From contig CP053155.1 in assembly GCA_014607495.2 (NCBI GenBank), positions 12,214,001 through 12,278,000 on the forward strand: 64,000 nt of DNA, given 5' to 3'. Source of the DNA: Carposina sasakii. Its lineage: Eukaryota; Arthropoda; Insecta; Lepidoptera; Carposinidae. Positions 10,355-20,526 of this stretch are shown piece by piece. The notes under the pieces are model-generated. The model was not told the origin of the DNA, ran no database searches, and saw only the letters and a list, made by a program, of their open reading frames with translations. Position 1 is the stretch's first letter. Each line of letters opens with the position of its first letter. The position numbers and the translations under genes were made by a program.

Positions 10355-10441
10355 CTTCCTGGTAGATGCAGCACAGGTATGGCGGTGACTGCCACCAGCA
10401 AATTGCCAGCAGCGTATACAAACATCATGTATAATATTGTC
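10355..10441 (-). CDS. SLC15/POT oligopeptide transporter, exon 3 of the visible part
   Basis: An 87-bp exon encoding TILYMMFVYAAGNLLVAVT followed by AIPVLHLPGR, a membrane helix and short loop typical of POT transporters just after the LGKYR motif. The acceptor reads TTTGTTTCAG and the donor GTAAGT. It opens by completing an AGG arginine codon from the previous exon and ends with AG, which joins the A of the next exon. All three junctions therefore keep one reading frame, which is the main evidence that these separate exons are one gene. A 10-kb intron full of transposon fragments separates it from the next exon. Confidence 0.93.
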
Positions 10442-10517
10442 CTGAAACAAAATTTCAAAGTTTTAATTTTATTTTAAGTTATTAATGACATTAAATGTAT
10501 AGGTAGTTAGTTATTAA

Positions 10518-10700
10518 AGCATCTCCTACCGTACATGTCGTAAGAGTCAACTAAGGAATTCGGGCATTCTCTCAGGCGATAGGTTAGCAACTTGTTACTG
10601 ATAATTAACATGAGTCTCTGCTATGTTATCCGTGGTTAGGGGGTCTTCCTTATGAGCCTGTAGTTCTGGCTAATACATTTCGAGAACACAGCCGTGTCTA
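10518..10700 (-). repeat. Fragment of repeat H
   Basis: Contains GGCATTCTCTCAGGCGATAG-type sequence, TTAGCAACTTGTTACTGATA and the TTCGAGAACACAGCCGTGT end, which is the reverse of the plus-strand copies. Confidence 0.5.
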
Positions 10701-10725
10701 TATTATTGTGCTATATGTATTCGTA

Positions 10726-11051
10726 AGCGGTGATAGCCCAGTGGTTAAGACGTGCACCTTCCAAGCGGGAGGCGTAAGTTCGATCCCAATCACGGGCCTG
10801 TACCGATGAATTTATTTCAGGTACAGATTTTAATGTTGCAAAATTGTCACTTAGCTCATGCCTCGGAAAGCACGTAAAACCGTGGGTCCTGCGCCTGATC
10901 TCTCTCCGGTCGTGTCGGCTTTCCGCCCTATCGGACTATGAGAGTAACGGAATAGAGAGTGAATCTGTGTTTGTGCACTATAATATTTTATTTTTATTTT
11001 CCGTAGAGATTGGTCGCCTTGGCCAAAATACGGTCGGAGATCATCATCATA
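10726..11051 (+). repeat. Full-length tRNA-headed SINE
   Basis: tRNA-like head with A-box region TAGCCCAGTGGTTAAGACGT and B-box GTTCGATCCCAATC, then a body with GAGAGTAACGGAATAGAGAG and CTGTGTTTGTGCAC, then a (ATC)n tail. Flanks TATATGTATTCGTA on the left and ATATGTATATTCGTA on the right look like an imperfect target-site duplication. It sits in the transporter intron, antisense to the gene. Confidence 0.75.
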
Positions 11052-12399
11052 TGTATATTCGTATTTAGAATTGTAGCATTTGAAGCATATCATATGTTTT
11101 GAGAGGTTCTCTATTTTGTCTCATATTTTTTTTATCCATAATCTAACGTGTCATAATATTTTGTGACATAATCATCATGTGTCCGAATGATAAGTAGCCC
11201 TAACTTAATGTCCTATAATATCACTTGCCCGATAACCGAAATCCCTAAATATAATATGACCTAATTTTTTTGCTATAAATATAACAATCTATAATATTCA
11301 TAAGATATAAAATGCTTTTCTATAATAGTTGTAAGTCCTAACGGACCTAACCTTCCAATAACAACTTTCTTATTTTATTCAACTATGCAACATGCACTCA
11401 AGCATATAGTATGCAAGCAAGCTTGCATGAGCGTTGCATTCACCTGTTCCTCAGCTCGCGGGCCGCCTCGCCCCTCCGCGTCTACGCGCTTTTACATTGC
11501 ATTCTTGGGGCAGGGCAGACAAGACTGCGTGGAATCGGGGTAAACTGAGTCGATTTAAGTGCCTGTTTTTTTTATTCATCCTAATTTTTGTTTTAAATAA
11601 TGCTCTAGACAGATTCCTAATAACAATATTATTATAAACCACTATTCGGTCTAAAGTACATTATAGAATATAACACTTAGGACATGTGACTTTATAGCAA
11701 GAAAAATAAGGACATCTAATCATTATAGCACCCGATTTTATGGCACCAAAGTATTGGAATTTAAGACGATTAGGTGATATACAATTTCGTATACGTGAAC
11801 ATTATGGAAAGTGATGATTATAGCAAACTTGTTAGGGATTATGATTTTCGGAAGATCGATATTCCGAGAAGAAAGGGACTACCGTTTTGAGAATCAACGT
11901 ATGACACATGCCGGCCGCATGTCTACCGGATGTAAGCCTAGGCTCTAGGCACTAGAGCGTCCTAGATACGGTTACTGGAACGGATATCCAGGAGAATTTC
12001 GACATAGACACGTGTCTGCCACGTCTGCCTCTCATAATACGTAATTTCCGACCAACTGATATCCCTTTGCCTTTTAGTTTAAGGTTTCTATTAAGTACCT
12101 AATGAATTGTAATGTTATCGTAGCTTAATCCTACCTGCCTAATCCTTAGAATCCCTACTAATATGAAAAATGCGATATTTTAATGTATGGAATATCTGTT
12201 GTTGATTCTGACCATGTCACACTTAAACATAAACTATTTTATGTAGTTATGTCTATCCCTCTCTAATTTTAATGTAAATGGCTGATATCTCAGGGACAGG
12301 TAAAACAAATATTTGTGTGACGGCCACAACGTCAAACTAATAGCATCGAGAGATACCATGTCAGAGGCCCTTACTACTGAATCATTTACAGGGTGAGTA
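11052..12399. other. Intronic sequence, no feature recognised
   Basis: AT-rich intron of the transporter. 11430-11540 is a locally GC-rich patch (CTCGCGGGCCGCCTCGCCCC) for which I see no coding or RNA signal. 12150-12240 begins like a Helitron 5' end (TACTAATATGAAAAATGCGA) but has no matching 3' end. Confidence 0.4.
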
Positions 12400-12404
12400 A
12401 ATCT

Positions 12405-12625
12405 ATGTAAACAGCCCAACTATGGAGAACCCACTATGAAATATCGCATGTTTATTTTACAAGATTGTATTCAGAACATTCCTGAGTTGTTTACGAATTC
12501 TCCATACTATCTAAAAAAATAAACATGCGATTTCGAGTATGAAATTTTGTGGGTAGGTTCATTTTAGTGGGCTATTTATATAGCTTTTCGCTTAACATAC
12601 TCTTTTTGTTACAACCTGTATTATT
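12405..12625. mobile_element. Foldback element I, longer variant
   Basis: ATCGCATGTTTATTTT and AAAATAAACATGCGAT form an inner inverted repeat. GTGGGCTATTTATATAGCTTTTCGC and CATACTCTTTTTGTTACAACC form the right end of the family seen at 62477-62597. Confidence 0.55.
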
Positions 12626-12859
12626 ATTGCCATGTTATCGAAGTGACAGTTAAACGGGTGAGAAAACTTTGTAGCACCTCAAATACTCGAGAATGTGGTT
12701 ATTGGTGCTATAATAACAGAAGAGGCGAGTGGCATGTCAACAGTAATATTTGCTTAGGCCGTATTTATATCAAAAGAGAAAGGGAGGACTGGTTGGAATT
12801 AATATAGGATTATTTCTAGCTGAAGTAAATTTACCCATCTTTGTTTGAAACTGTTTTCG

Positions 12860-13128
12860 TTTTAGGTATGAAATCATGTGTAGTAGGAACATAAAGAAGA
12901 TCTCCCAGACACGTTTAGTAAAGCGGGAACCGATGTAAATGATCAATAACAAGCTCAGTGAATGCCCGAGTTTCTTAGTCGATTCTTATTCTTATTCTAT
13001 ATTGCACATACACAAAAAATATGGCATACAACATAAAAGAAGAGATGCATGTACAATCTTATGACATGTACGATAGGAGAGCCAGCTGATGTATTCTAAA
13101 GAAGCCCCGCATCAGCACAGAAATAAGA
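12860..13128 (+). repeat. Interspersed repeat H, diverged
   Basis: ACACGTTTAGTAAAGCGGGA, GAATGCCCGAGTTTCTTAGT and AGCTGATGTATTCTAAAGAA match the family, with a 50-bp unrelated insertion in the middle. Confidence 0.5.
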
Positions 13129-13262
13129 TAACAATGAGACTTTAGTTTAAATCTTAGATTATTCAAAAACATTACTTTTGGAAATGCTCTCATTGCACAT
13201 AATAGAATATTGTGGAATTAAATTACTACTAAATACTACATAATATATTTTGAGTGACTTAC

Positions 13263-13404
13263 CTGTATTTCCCAAGATAATTGTCCGCTAGGATTCCCCC
13301 GATTATGGGGAACACATACACGAGAGTACTGAATATATGGTACGTCTCTGTCGCGCCTTCGTCTGAGTAGTCCAATTTGCTCCGTAAGTACATTGTTAGG
13401 AATG
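13263..13404 (-). CDS. SLC15/POT oligopeptide transporter, exon 2 of the visible part
   Basis: A 142-bp exon encoding FLTMYLRSKLDYSDEGATET, then YHIFSTLVYVFPIIGGILAD, then NYLGKYR. This is the classic POT block running from the end of helix 1 through helix 2, including the GGILADNYLGKYR motif equivalent to the first PTR2 signature. The acceptor reads TTCTATAG and the donor GTAAGT. Its opening CA completes a GCA alanine codon with the G left by the upstream exon. Intron to the next exon is about 2.8 kb and contains SINE and other repeat fragments. Confidence 0.94.
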
Positions 13405-13559
13405 CTATAGAAAAAAAAAACTCGCGTGAGATACAAACGATTTGTATGTATAATATGATATGTAAAATTGTGGTGCTCTGTTAAAAAAATATTTCAATAA
13501 ATAAATAAGTACGTAGCAACCGGATGTTGTGCACCTACAGACTTTGAAAGACACTACAC

Positions 13560-13648
13560 GGCACTCCAGAGTACGCCACAAGGCTAATGTCATAGGAGAG
13601 GTTTTGCCCATAGTCACCGCGCCAGTGGGTAGGCGGGTTGGTGGCAAT
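13560..13648 (-). repeat. Fragment of RTE-tailed SINE E
   Basis: TTTTGCCCATAGTCACCGCG and GTGGGTAGGCGGGTTGGTG are the reverse complement of the middle of the copies at 3613-3848 and 24702-24973. Confidence 0.55.
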
Positions 13649-13825
13649 AACCAAAATACTAAAACAATTGGCACAAAAAGTCACGCGCACATGATTTAAA
13701 CCAGACATAAACACACATAATTTAAGACATTTAAAAATTGAGGATGCCACGGTTGTTGGCGAAACATAATATGTAGATTATTAATCTAGTTTTTGATTGC
13801 GGAAATAGTATTATGTTGCATGCTA

Positions 13826-13925
13826 GGTGCTCGGGTCTGGTTTCTCGTGGCGATTGTAGGCAAGTGCTTGTTTTCGCAGTTACAAATTATCAGATCCGAG
13901 GGTCAATGGAGGGTGTAGGGCCCGG
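13826..13925 (+). repeat. Interspersed repeat M
   Basis: GGTTTCTCGTGGCGATTGTA followed by TGTTTTCGC and AATTATCAGATCCGAGGG recurs in diverged form at 61165-61265. Two copies only; class unknown. Confidence 0.4.
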
Positions 13926-14079
13926 TGGCCCGGAACATTTAAAAATCATCATATTAGGATGTGAAGGAACCAGCTAAGTGGTCAGAACTACTGGGGGCAG
14001 GGAAAGTAGCCTTATCTCGCATCGGTAAATTAATAAAGGACCTTTACCACCCTTGTTATGTACGTACAAAATCACTCAC

Positions 14080-14161
14080 CCCTCATCCCTGAGAACGAAA
14101 ATCTTTCGCAGAACTCAGCTAAAATGATTACGAGCACCACCCTGGGAAATTTTCTTTTATT
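14080..14161 (-). CDS. SLC15/POT oligopeptide transporter, helix-1 exon
   Basis: An 82-bp exon encoding NKRKFPRVVLVIILAEFCER then FSFSGMR. It carries the ExxER motif (E-F-C-E-R) of helix 1, which in this family couples protons to peptide transport. The usual YYG after ERF is replaced by FSG. The acceptor is TTCTTTCAG and the donor GTGAGT. It starts in phase 0 and ends in phase 1. The short distance from the family motif to the exon start means only a short N-terminal tail is missing, consistent with the candidate first exon upstream. Confidence 0.92.
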
Positions 14162-14459
14162 CTGAAAGAACATAAATATAGAAATACATCTATAGGTACC
14201 TACTACTAGCAGACACCCGTGACTATTATTACAGATTTATTTGATCGATATTTCTTAAATTTTGCTGTTGAAAGTATGTAATTTTACTAATGGTTTTTAA
14301 GTAGCACAGTCGTGTGATTCTGATGTGTAGGCTATACAACTGCAAAGTTTCATCAAAATTCGATCGTCAGTTTTTCTGTAAAGAGTAACGAAGATCCATT
14401 CTAAAAAAATCCTTTATAATATTAAAAGTGTAAATCCATAGGTGTAACTTTAGTTATTA

Positions 14460-14642
14460 CTAGTGGACGCCCCGTCCGCGTGGACTGCAGAAAAAACAAA
14501 ATGTCGAAATAATCCGCAATAAAAACTTTTTCCCGGGATAAAAATATATGTAAAAGTATATGTTAAGTGGGATCGGTTCAGCTGTTTCTGAGATTAGCGT
14601 GCACAAACATCGATCCGTTACAATTTTATTATATGTAATAGA
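14460..14642 (-). mobile_element. Short non-autonomous Helitron
   Basis: On the minus strand it starts TCTATTACATATAATAAAAT, contains CGCTAATCTCAGAAACAGCT and ends GCGTCCACTAG, the CTRR end required of Helitrons, next to T. Internally deleted relative to 33230-33563. The 3' hairpin is damaged. Confidence 0.65.
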
Positions 14643-14920
14643 TAATAGATGTACCTATGTTTGTTTGATGAGAGGTTTACAAAATCGTCTGCGACTAAGG
14701 AAGTCGTAGATACTTCATGATAAAAAAAGAATAAACGGTACAACCTTTTGGTTATGAAGAAAAATTAACGTCAACATCTGTCCCTGCATTAATAAGGGTT
14801 TCCATGAGTAAAAATAAAAACAACCTACACTTTTTGACTACACTAAGCGAGCAGGGGCTGTTGTGTAATTTAGACTACGCTAGCGCAGAAACTACTGAAA
14901 TACTTTTCTACTCGTATATA

Positions 14921-15292
14921 CAGGGTGTAACAGAAGGGGCATGGTAAGCGAAATGCTATGAATGAATATAGCTCACTACAGTCAACCTCTTCATAAAGTA
15001 CATACATAATTATAATAATACATACACACACGAATGTTTTCCCAAAATGGGGTAGCCAGAACTGCAGCATCATTAAGGAGGTCCCACAGCCACGTTTAGC
15101 ATAGCGCGAATAGATGTGAATGATCAGTGAAGAGTTGCTAGTTTACCGTCTGAAAAAAATCGATGCTCGAGTTTCTTAGTCGACTCTTACGACATGCACG
15201 GAAAGACACCATATCAACAAAACTTCAGATTCAATATGAAATGTTTATGTATCATTTGACGTACAATAACCCTTTTGTTACGCCCTGAAACC
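14921..15292. mobile_element. Foldback element I with repeat H nested inside
   Basis: Left end ACAGGGTGTAACAGAAGGGG, right end ACCCTTTTGTTACGCCCTGA. The middle (15028-15210) is a copy of repeat H, with TTTTCCCAAAATGGGGTAGC and CTCGAGTTTCTTAGTCGACT. H therefore inserted into an older copy of I. Confidence 0.6.
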
Positions 15293-15873
15293 TGTCGTAC
15301 CTTACAGAAATAGTTCCGAGCTAAATTGTTCAATTTGCTTAAGACGAGCACAAAGGGATCAGAATTAGATTCATTGTTGCGTTTTCCATAGCGCGGATGT
15401 ATACTTAATTTAAATGTATACTTAATTTAGACTATTCAGCAGTCTGTGTAAACTAAAACTTTAGACTTTAGCAAGAAAACGCCCAAGTAAGGCCAATTGT
15501 TTGATCACTATAGGTAATAATTTAAAAACGTCTGTCTAATGATAGTATATTGACGAATAGTAAGCTTGACTACTGATTGATCACAGAGGCCTAGGACTAC
15601 TAGACATCCTGCCAGAAGTGTTCAGATTCACGAGACGTTGAGAAACATATTGAATTCAGTGTTTGTGTGAATTTTGAAAACGATTGCTTACGAGTAAATA
15701 AAAAAATAATATCCCGCCGCGACTGTAATGCATCGTTTTAAACCGTACACAGTGTGATGGATTTCTCGGACTCGATGTAAAGAGAATCAACGTAAAGGGA
15801 GTAAATCTTTTATAACATAGGATCATTCAGTACACAGTTCATTCAAGAACAATCAATATGATAACGAACACAC

Positions 15874-15909
15874 CCCCGGATCGCCAAGAGCCGCGCCATT
15901 TTCCACCAT
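15874..15909 (-). CDS. Probable first coding exon of the SLC15/POT transporter
   Basis: An ATG at 15909 opens 12 codons (MVENGAALGDPG) that end in phase 0, exactly what the next exon (starting NKRKFP) needs. The joined N-terminus has the short, small-residue tail usual for insect POT proteins. The local base composition is GC-richer than its surroundings, as expected near a transcription start. The weak point is the donor, GTGTGTTC, which is a poor match to GTRAGT. A different, unrecognised first exon farther upstream remains possible. Confidence 0.45.
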
Positions 15910-17237
15910 TTTCGCGAAGCACAACACCCACTCCAAAAATCACAAATATACTGACTTATTAATAACTAAACTCTTTATGTACTTTAATATTGTTTTAAAA
16001 TAGGATGGCGTAGTTTAGATGGCAAACAGAGTCTGTGACAGCTCCGGATGCATTTGTTTAATAGGGCGTATACATTTTTTTTTTTACCTACCATTTCATC
16101 AGCTACAAATGGAAGGCAGATGAAATTATGTCAAAGGAATTACTTTTTTAAATGTTTAGGTCTTAAAAAATGTGTGTTACGCCTAGTACTATCTAACTAC
16201 ATCTCAGGCTCCAAGTATTAAAGGTTTAGCATTTTAAACCTTTTGTCATAATAATGGCGTACTTTTTTTGGGTAGGGTGTTTTTTTTTAATTTTAAATCT
16301 AATTTTTTATTTCATGCTTTTTGAAGGAGCTCGTTAATTTTTTATTCTTTCATTTAATTTCTTTTATTTTTCGCCGCGTAAAAGTTTGGGAGCTACGATG
16401 CCACAGACAGACACATACACATTTAATTTAATATAATCACATAACACCCCGTCGTTTTTGCGTCGGGGATAAAAAGGAAAGACTTGCGAAGTGCTGATTT
16501 ACCACAAGCCAGGTAAAAGTAATAAACAATACTACGCGAGACAGCAAAATTCGCAAAGTTAGCGAAACATTTTCACCAATAGCTGTTAGACTTCATCAGG
16601 TCACTTAACAAATGAGCTAAATGCAATCATCCTATTGGTGAGAATTTTTATAAACTTAGCGAACTTCGATATCACCCGTAAAATTCTTACATTGTATACC
16701 TCAGAGTATTTTTAGCACATGGAATCCACAAGTAGTCGTCTATGCTAAGTGTGCAAGTGCTCTAACAAAATACACTGACTTGCCACATCACTAAGTAAAT
16801 GATATTCCTCGTTTTGTGTACGATAACCGTTATCATTATTCACCACCTCAGGTAGTTTCCTATGATAATGTTTATTAACAGTACCTGATTTTGCCTCAAT
16901 ATCAATATTTACGTTAGGTAAGTAGTACAGTTTCATTATAAATTGAAGGTAAAACAATATTTATAGAAAGATAGTCTAATTTTTTAGGGCTTTTAGAGTA
17001 CACTAATTCCAGTGGTACATACTATTTTTTATTAGATAGTGTTTTGTAGTTTTTTAATTGTAATATTTTTTTTTCTAATTAAGAGAGTAAGAGTTAATAA
17101 AGTTTTCGAGTATGCATGTATGTTTTCTTTTAGAGCATAGACTAGAGCTCAGACAAGCCGTCACAAAATTATAAGCTTGCGAGGTATCATTAGATTCGTT
17201 GCCTAGAAGTCTCAAGAGTGATAGTGGGTGTAACAGT
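15910..17237. other. Presumed upstream region of the SLC15/POT gene
   Basis: If the first exon call is right, the minus-strand promoter and 5' leader lie here. I see no convincing TATA box. From 16000 on the sequence is AT-rich with long T-runs and no gene or repeat I recognise. Confidence 0.3.
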
Positions 17238-17257
17238 CACACACACACACACACACA

Positions 17258-17289
<32 letters not shown>

Positions 17290-17318
17290 CACACACACAC
17301 ATATGTGTGTGTGTGTGT
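17238..17318. repeat. Compound microsatellite (CA)n-(CACG)n-(CA)n-(TG)n
   Basis: A CA run, then CACG repeats, then a second CA run passing through ATAT into a TG run. The CA and TG ends are complementary, so the locus can fold on itself. Confidence 0.9.
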
Positions 17319-18902
17319 AAAGGCAATTGAATGTTGAAATTAGTATATTTTCATACTCGTAATAAACCGTGGATTTCTAAGAGGTTGCTAAAGTAGTTTA
17401 AGAACAACGTCTGTTGCACATTTTTCATAAGAACTTGTGGAATTAGAATTTAAATTGAAAACGCCATTTTAATATCTGCTTGAAGATAAGAGAATTGTCC
17501 CGAGTTTAGAGCATAAGAAAAGCGAAGTTTTAACTTTCTTCACAAAGTACGTTCTCAGCGGGTAATTAATTCAAAATTAGTTTTTATCTCATTTGAAGTT
17601 CCTTCTTGTAAAGGGCATTGGATTGTGGAAATTATTGTCAATGAATTGTAAGGATAAAGGGGGAAGGGGAAAAGGGAAAAATTATGTAGGTATGCAGTAC
17701 TAGGCAGGTATGGATACTTTATAGCGTGCCACGCAGTAACGACTAACTCGTTTGGAAAAACCTAAAATGAAAATTATTATTAATTTCCTCAAAACAAAGT
17801 GAGTGTTTCACCTTAAAATATGTAAATGTTTGTTATGTTATTATTACAAAACTATTAGCTGTACAACAAAAAAACACCAGTTCTTTTACACTAGCACGAA
17901 AAGAACGGCAATCGATGTTTACCTTGCATTACAGTAAGTGTACTGTTATGACCATGTTCTATTGCACCAACTCCTTAATCTTTTTAAATAACACCTATCT
18001 CTTATGACGTAGTCTCTTTCTATTGATATGCCACTGTTTACTAAAATCTATGTTATTTACAAAACGGAATGCTGACTGAGGATTAGTTAGTCTGTAATAA
18101 TAAGGAATTTCTAGATAAGTTTATATTTATCCGTACTTCGGACATATTTATTCTGTTGTGATAAAGATCTGCATAGCTTGTTCCACATTAAGGTATGTTA
18201 TATTGTATACTCCAGAGGTCTACGTGCGAGTGTCTTGAATTAACTCAGCCCTCCGCATTCAGGAAATAATAAATAACCTCTTTATCTACCTGCATACCGC
18301 TGCAGATCATGGAGAAATGATAACGAGGAGCTGCGACTCTTAACTTGGTTATAAGACGATCACTGACGTTAACGGCAGACGTATAAAATGGGTTGAATGA
18401 GAGAGATATATATCACGTATTTAAATGTCAGTAGTATTAACTGGATATGTGTATATATTTCGCGTAGGAAATTCTTTATTGTACACAGAAAAAACACAAA
18501 ATAAAATAGTTCTTGTAGAGTAATTTTGATTACTATGATTCAGTTAGAGTGCAGACTGAATGAATTTGCGTTGAAAGTGCTTGGATTTCCACTTGAAATG
18601 TGAAATAGTTTAATTATATAAAATTGATTATAAAATGAATATTTAAAAGGGGATCTCATAATTCACTCGCACTTGGCCGGTTTTTTATATGTCTTAACTG
18701 TCTCGTTGTAACCATATGATAATATACAAATAAATGTGTAAAAGTACATTCGATTTCAGATAAAACAGTAATTTTAATACGTCTATTAAAAAACTTTCGA
18801 CAAAAAATGCAGTTTCGGTCGGACACTAAAAATTGTATCGTGTGGAAAGGGTATTAATTACTTAGTCCATGAATTTGACGTTTAGATCTGAGTTATATGC
18901 CT
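17319..18902. other. No feature recognised
   Basis: AT-rich, non-repetitive as far as I can see, with no ORF or RNA gene that I can support. Confidence 0.4.
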
Positions 18903-18910
18903 CTAAGCTT

Positions 18911-18958
18911 GCTCATACTTATGCAAAAGCATCTGGATGCTTTTGTATAAGTATGAGC
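18911..18958. other. Near-perfect 23-bp hairpin
   Basis: Arms GCTCATACTTATGCAAAAGC… (18911-18933) and its reverse complement (18936-18958) pair over 23 bp with one G/T wobble and a 2-nt spacer. A second small hairpin, GCTCGCC-TCGT-GGCGAGC, follows at 18968-18985. A 2-nt loop is too tight for an ordinary microRNA precursor, so a collapsed foldback element is likelier. Confidence 0.6.
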
Positions 18959-19259
18959 TATGTATGAGCTCGCCTCGTGGCGAGCTTAGTTTTGTTAGAG
19001 TGCGTTTCATCAAATAGTTCCTATAAATGATAGCGCTAGTTACTATGTATACGAGTAGGACTATTATCGGTATTACCATCGGGCATAGGAGCATAGAGCA
19101 AAATCGGGCATAGGAGCTATTCTGTGAAATGAGCTCTAGTCACTCTAATAACACGTGTAGCGTGCCATCTATCTGACAGCGAGCGCGTTCGCGAGCGGCC
19201 TGCTCGCGTAGTCCGTTGCCCCGCTCGCTACCGCTAGGAGCTTTTGACTTTATATTATA

Positions 19260-19445
19260 CTAGCGGCCACCCACGGCTTCGCCCGCGTGACACTGCATTA
19301 CTCCCGTGCGAAGCCGGTGCGGGTCCCTAGTTATACATCATAAACCTTCCTCGTAAATCACTCTATCTATTAAAAACACCCGCATCAAAATCATACAAAG
19401 GGACGGACAGACAGCGGCAAGCGACTTTCTTTACAATATTAGTGA
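19260..19445 (-). mobile_element. Short non-autonomous Helitron
   Basis: Minus strand starts TCACTAATATTGTAAAGAAA and ends with the hairpin region CACGCGGGCGAAGCCGTGGG and GGCCGCTAG next to T. About 186 bp. Just before it (19085-19250), a duplicated CGGGCATAGGAG and a GCGAGCGCG-rich patch remain unexplained. Confidence 0.65.
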
Positions 19446-19760
19446 TTTTACTCTTTTAGATTATTGTTTATTAGTTTGGTCATTAATATATCATAACGTT
19501 AAAATAAGTCGGTATTTCTATACACGTGTGCGTATACGTATGCTTTTTTATTCTCATACTGCCCGTTTACAATTTTTGTAAGAAAATATACTTAAAAGCT
19601 TCTCCTCTTAACTCCTGCTTCATGACACAGACCTTGTGTGTGCTAGCATTTCCTTCAGGCGACAGGGGGGAAATATAAAATAACTATTATTATAATAACT
19701 GACTGATGGTGTTATTACAAGATATGAATAAGGTCGCTAGTTTTTGCACATAACTGTTAT

Positions 19761-19974
19761 TGTTGAAGATTAAAACCTCTTGCGAGCGCGGAACTCATCG
19801 CAACCTTGTTCGTCAATTTAAATAGTGACGCGTCTGTCATTCATTGTTAAAATTATTGATTTTTCTCTTGGTTTTACTTTACTTACTATCCGATTATTAC
19901 TTAGTAATTATTACATTTTTACCTATTAGAAATATAGTATTTTATTTCCGCTACACCTGGGAGACTCCTCAACA
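19761..19974 (+). repeat. 5' LTR of the BEL/Pao element
   Basis: 214 bp, TG…CA ends, same as the 3' LTR with no difference that I could find. Confidence 0.92.
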
Positions 19975-20526
19975 TGGTCCTTCGAGCCGGATTATTTATT
20001 CGTCATACTTGAAGATTATTGGTGGATAAATTATAAGAAGATTATTCCGCAAGTTACCAGTACAAGAGGTGTGAGCATCGTACTTGAGCTGGATTGTTGG
20101 AACCGAAGACAGGGTTTTGCCTTCATTTATTCTTATTTACCCATCACTCTCAGGTAGTAGTAATTATTAGGTATAATATTAATAATCGGTTAGTATTATT
20201 TTAATATCTTAACGACAATTTATTAATTCAACCTATTCTTGTGCCTAAGTTATGTCAGATTGCAAATTCACATTAATTATAATTTGTATTAGTTAATTCG
20301 ATACTAAATAATTAGTATTATAGGTAGTGAGCCTTCTTAATTAACTATTTTATTCTACAATTTGTGAAGTTTGTTAATCATTATAATTCGACAACTAAAC
20401 TTGAGGTGTTTAATTAAACAAGAGGTTTAAGATATAGTTAACTAACCATTTATATATTTTACGTATAATAGGTATTTCAATTTGTGTTGTATAATTTTCA
20501 GTTGGACATATCACTGGGCTCTCAAA

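Noticed and set aside
17238..17318. CRISPR-like or other regular repeat
   Set aside because: Simple dinucleotide/tetranucleotide microsatellite.
18911..18958. microRNA precursor
   Set aside because: A two-base loop and almost perfect stem do not fit an animal pre-miRNA.
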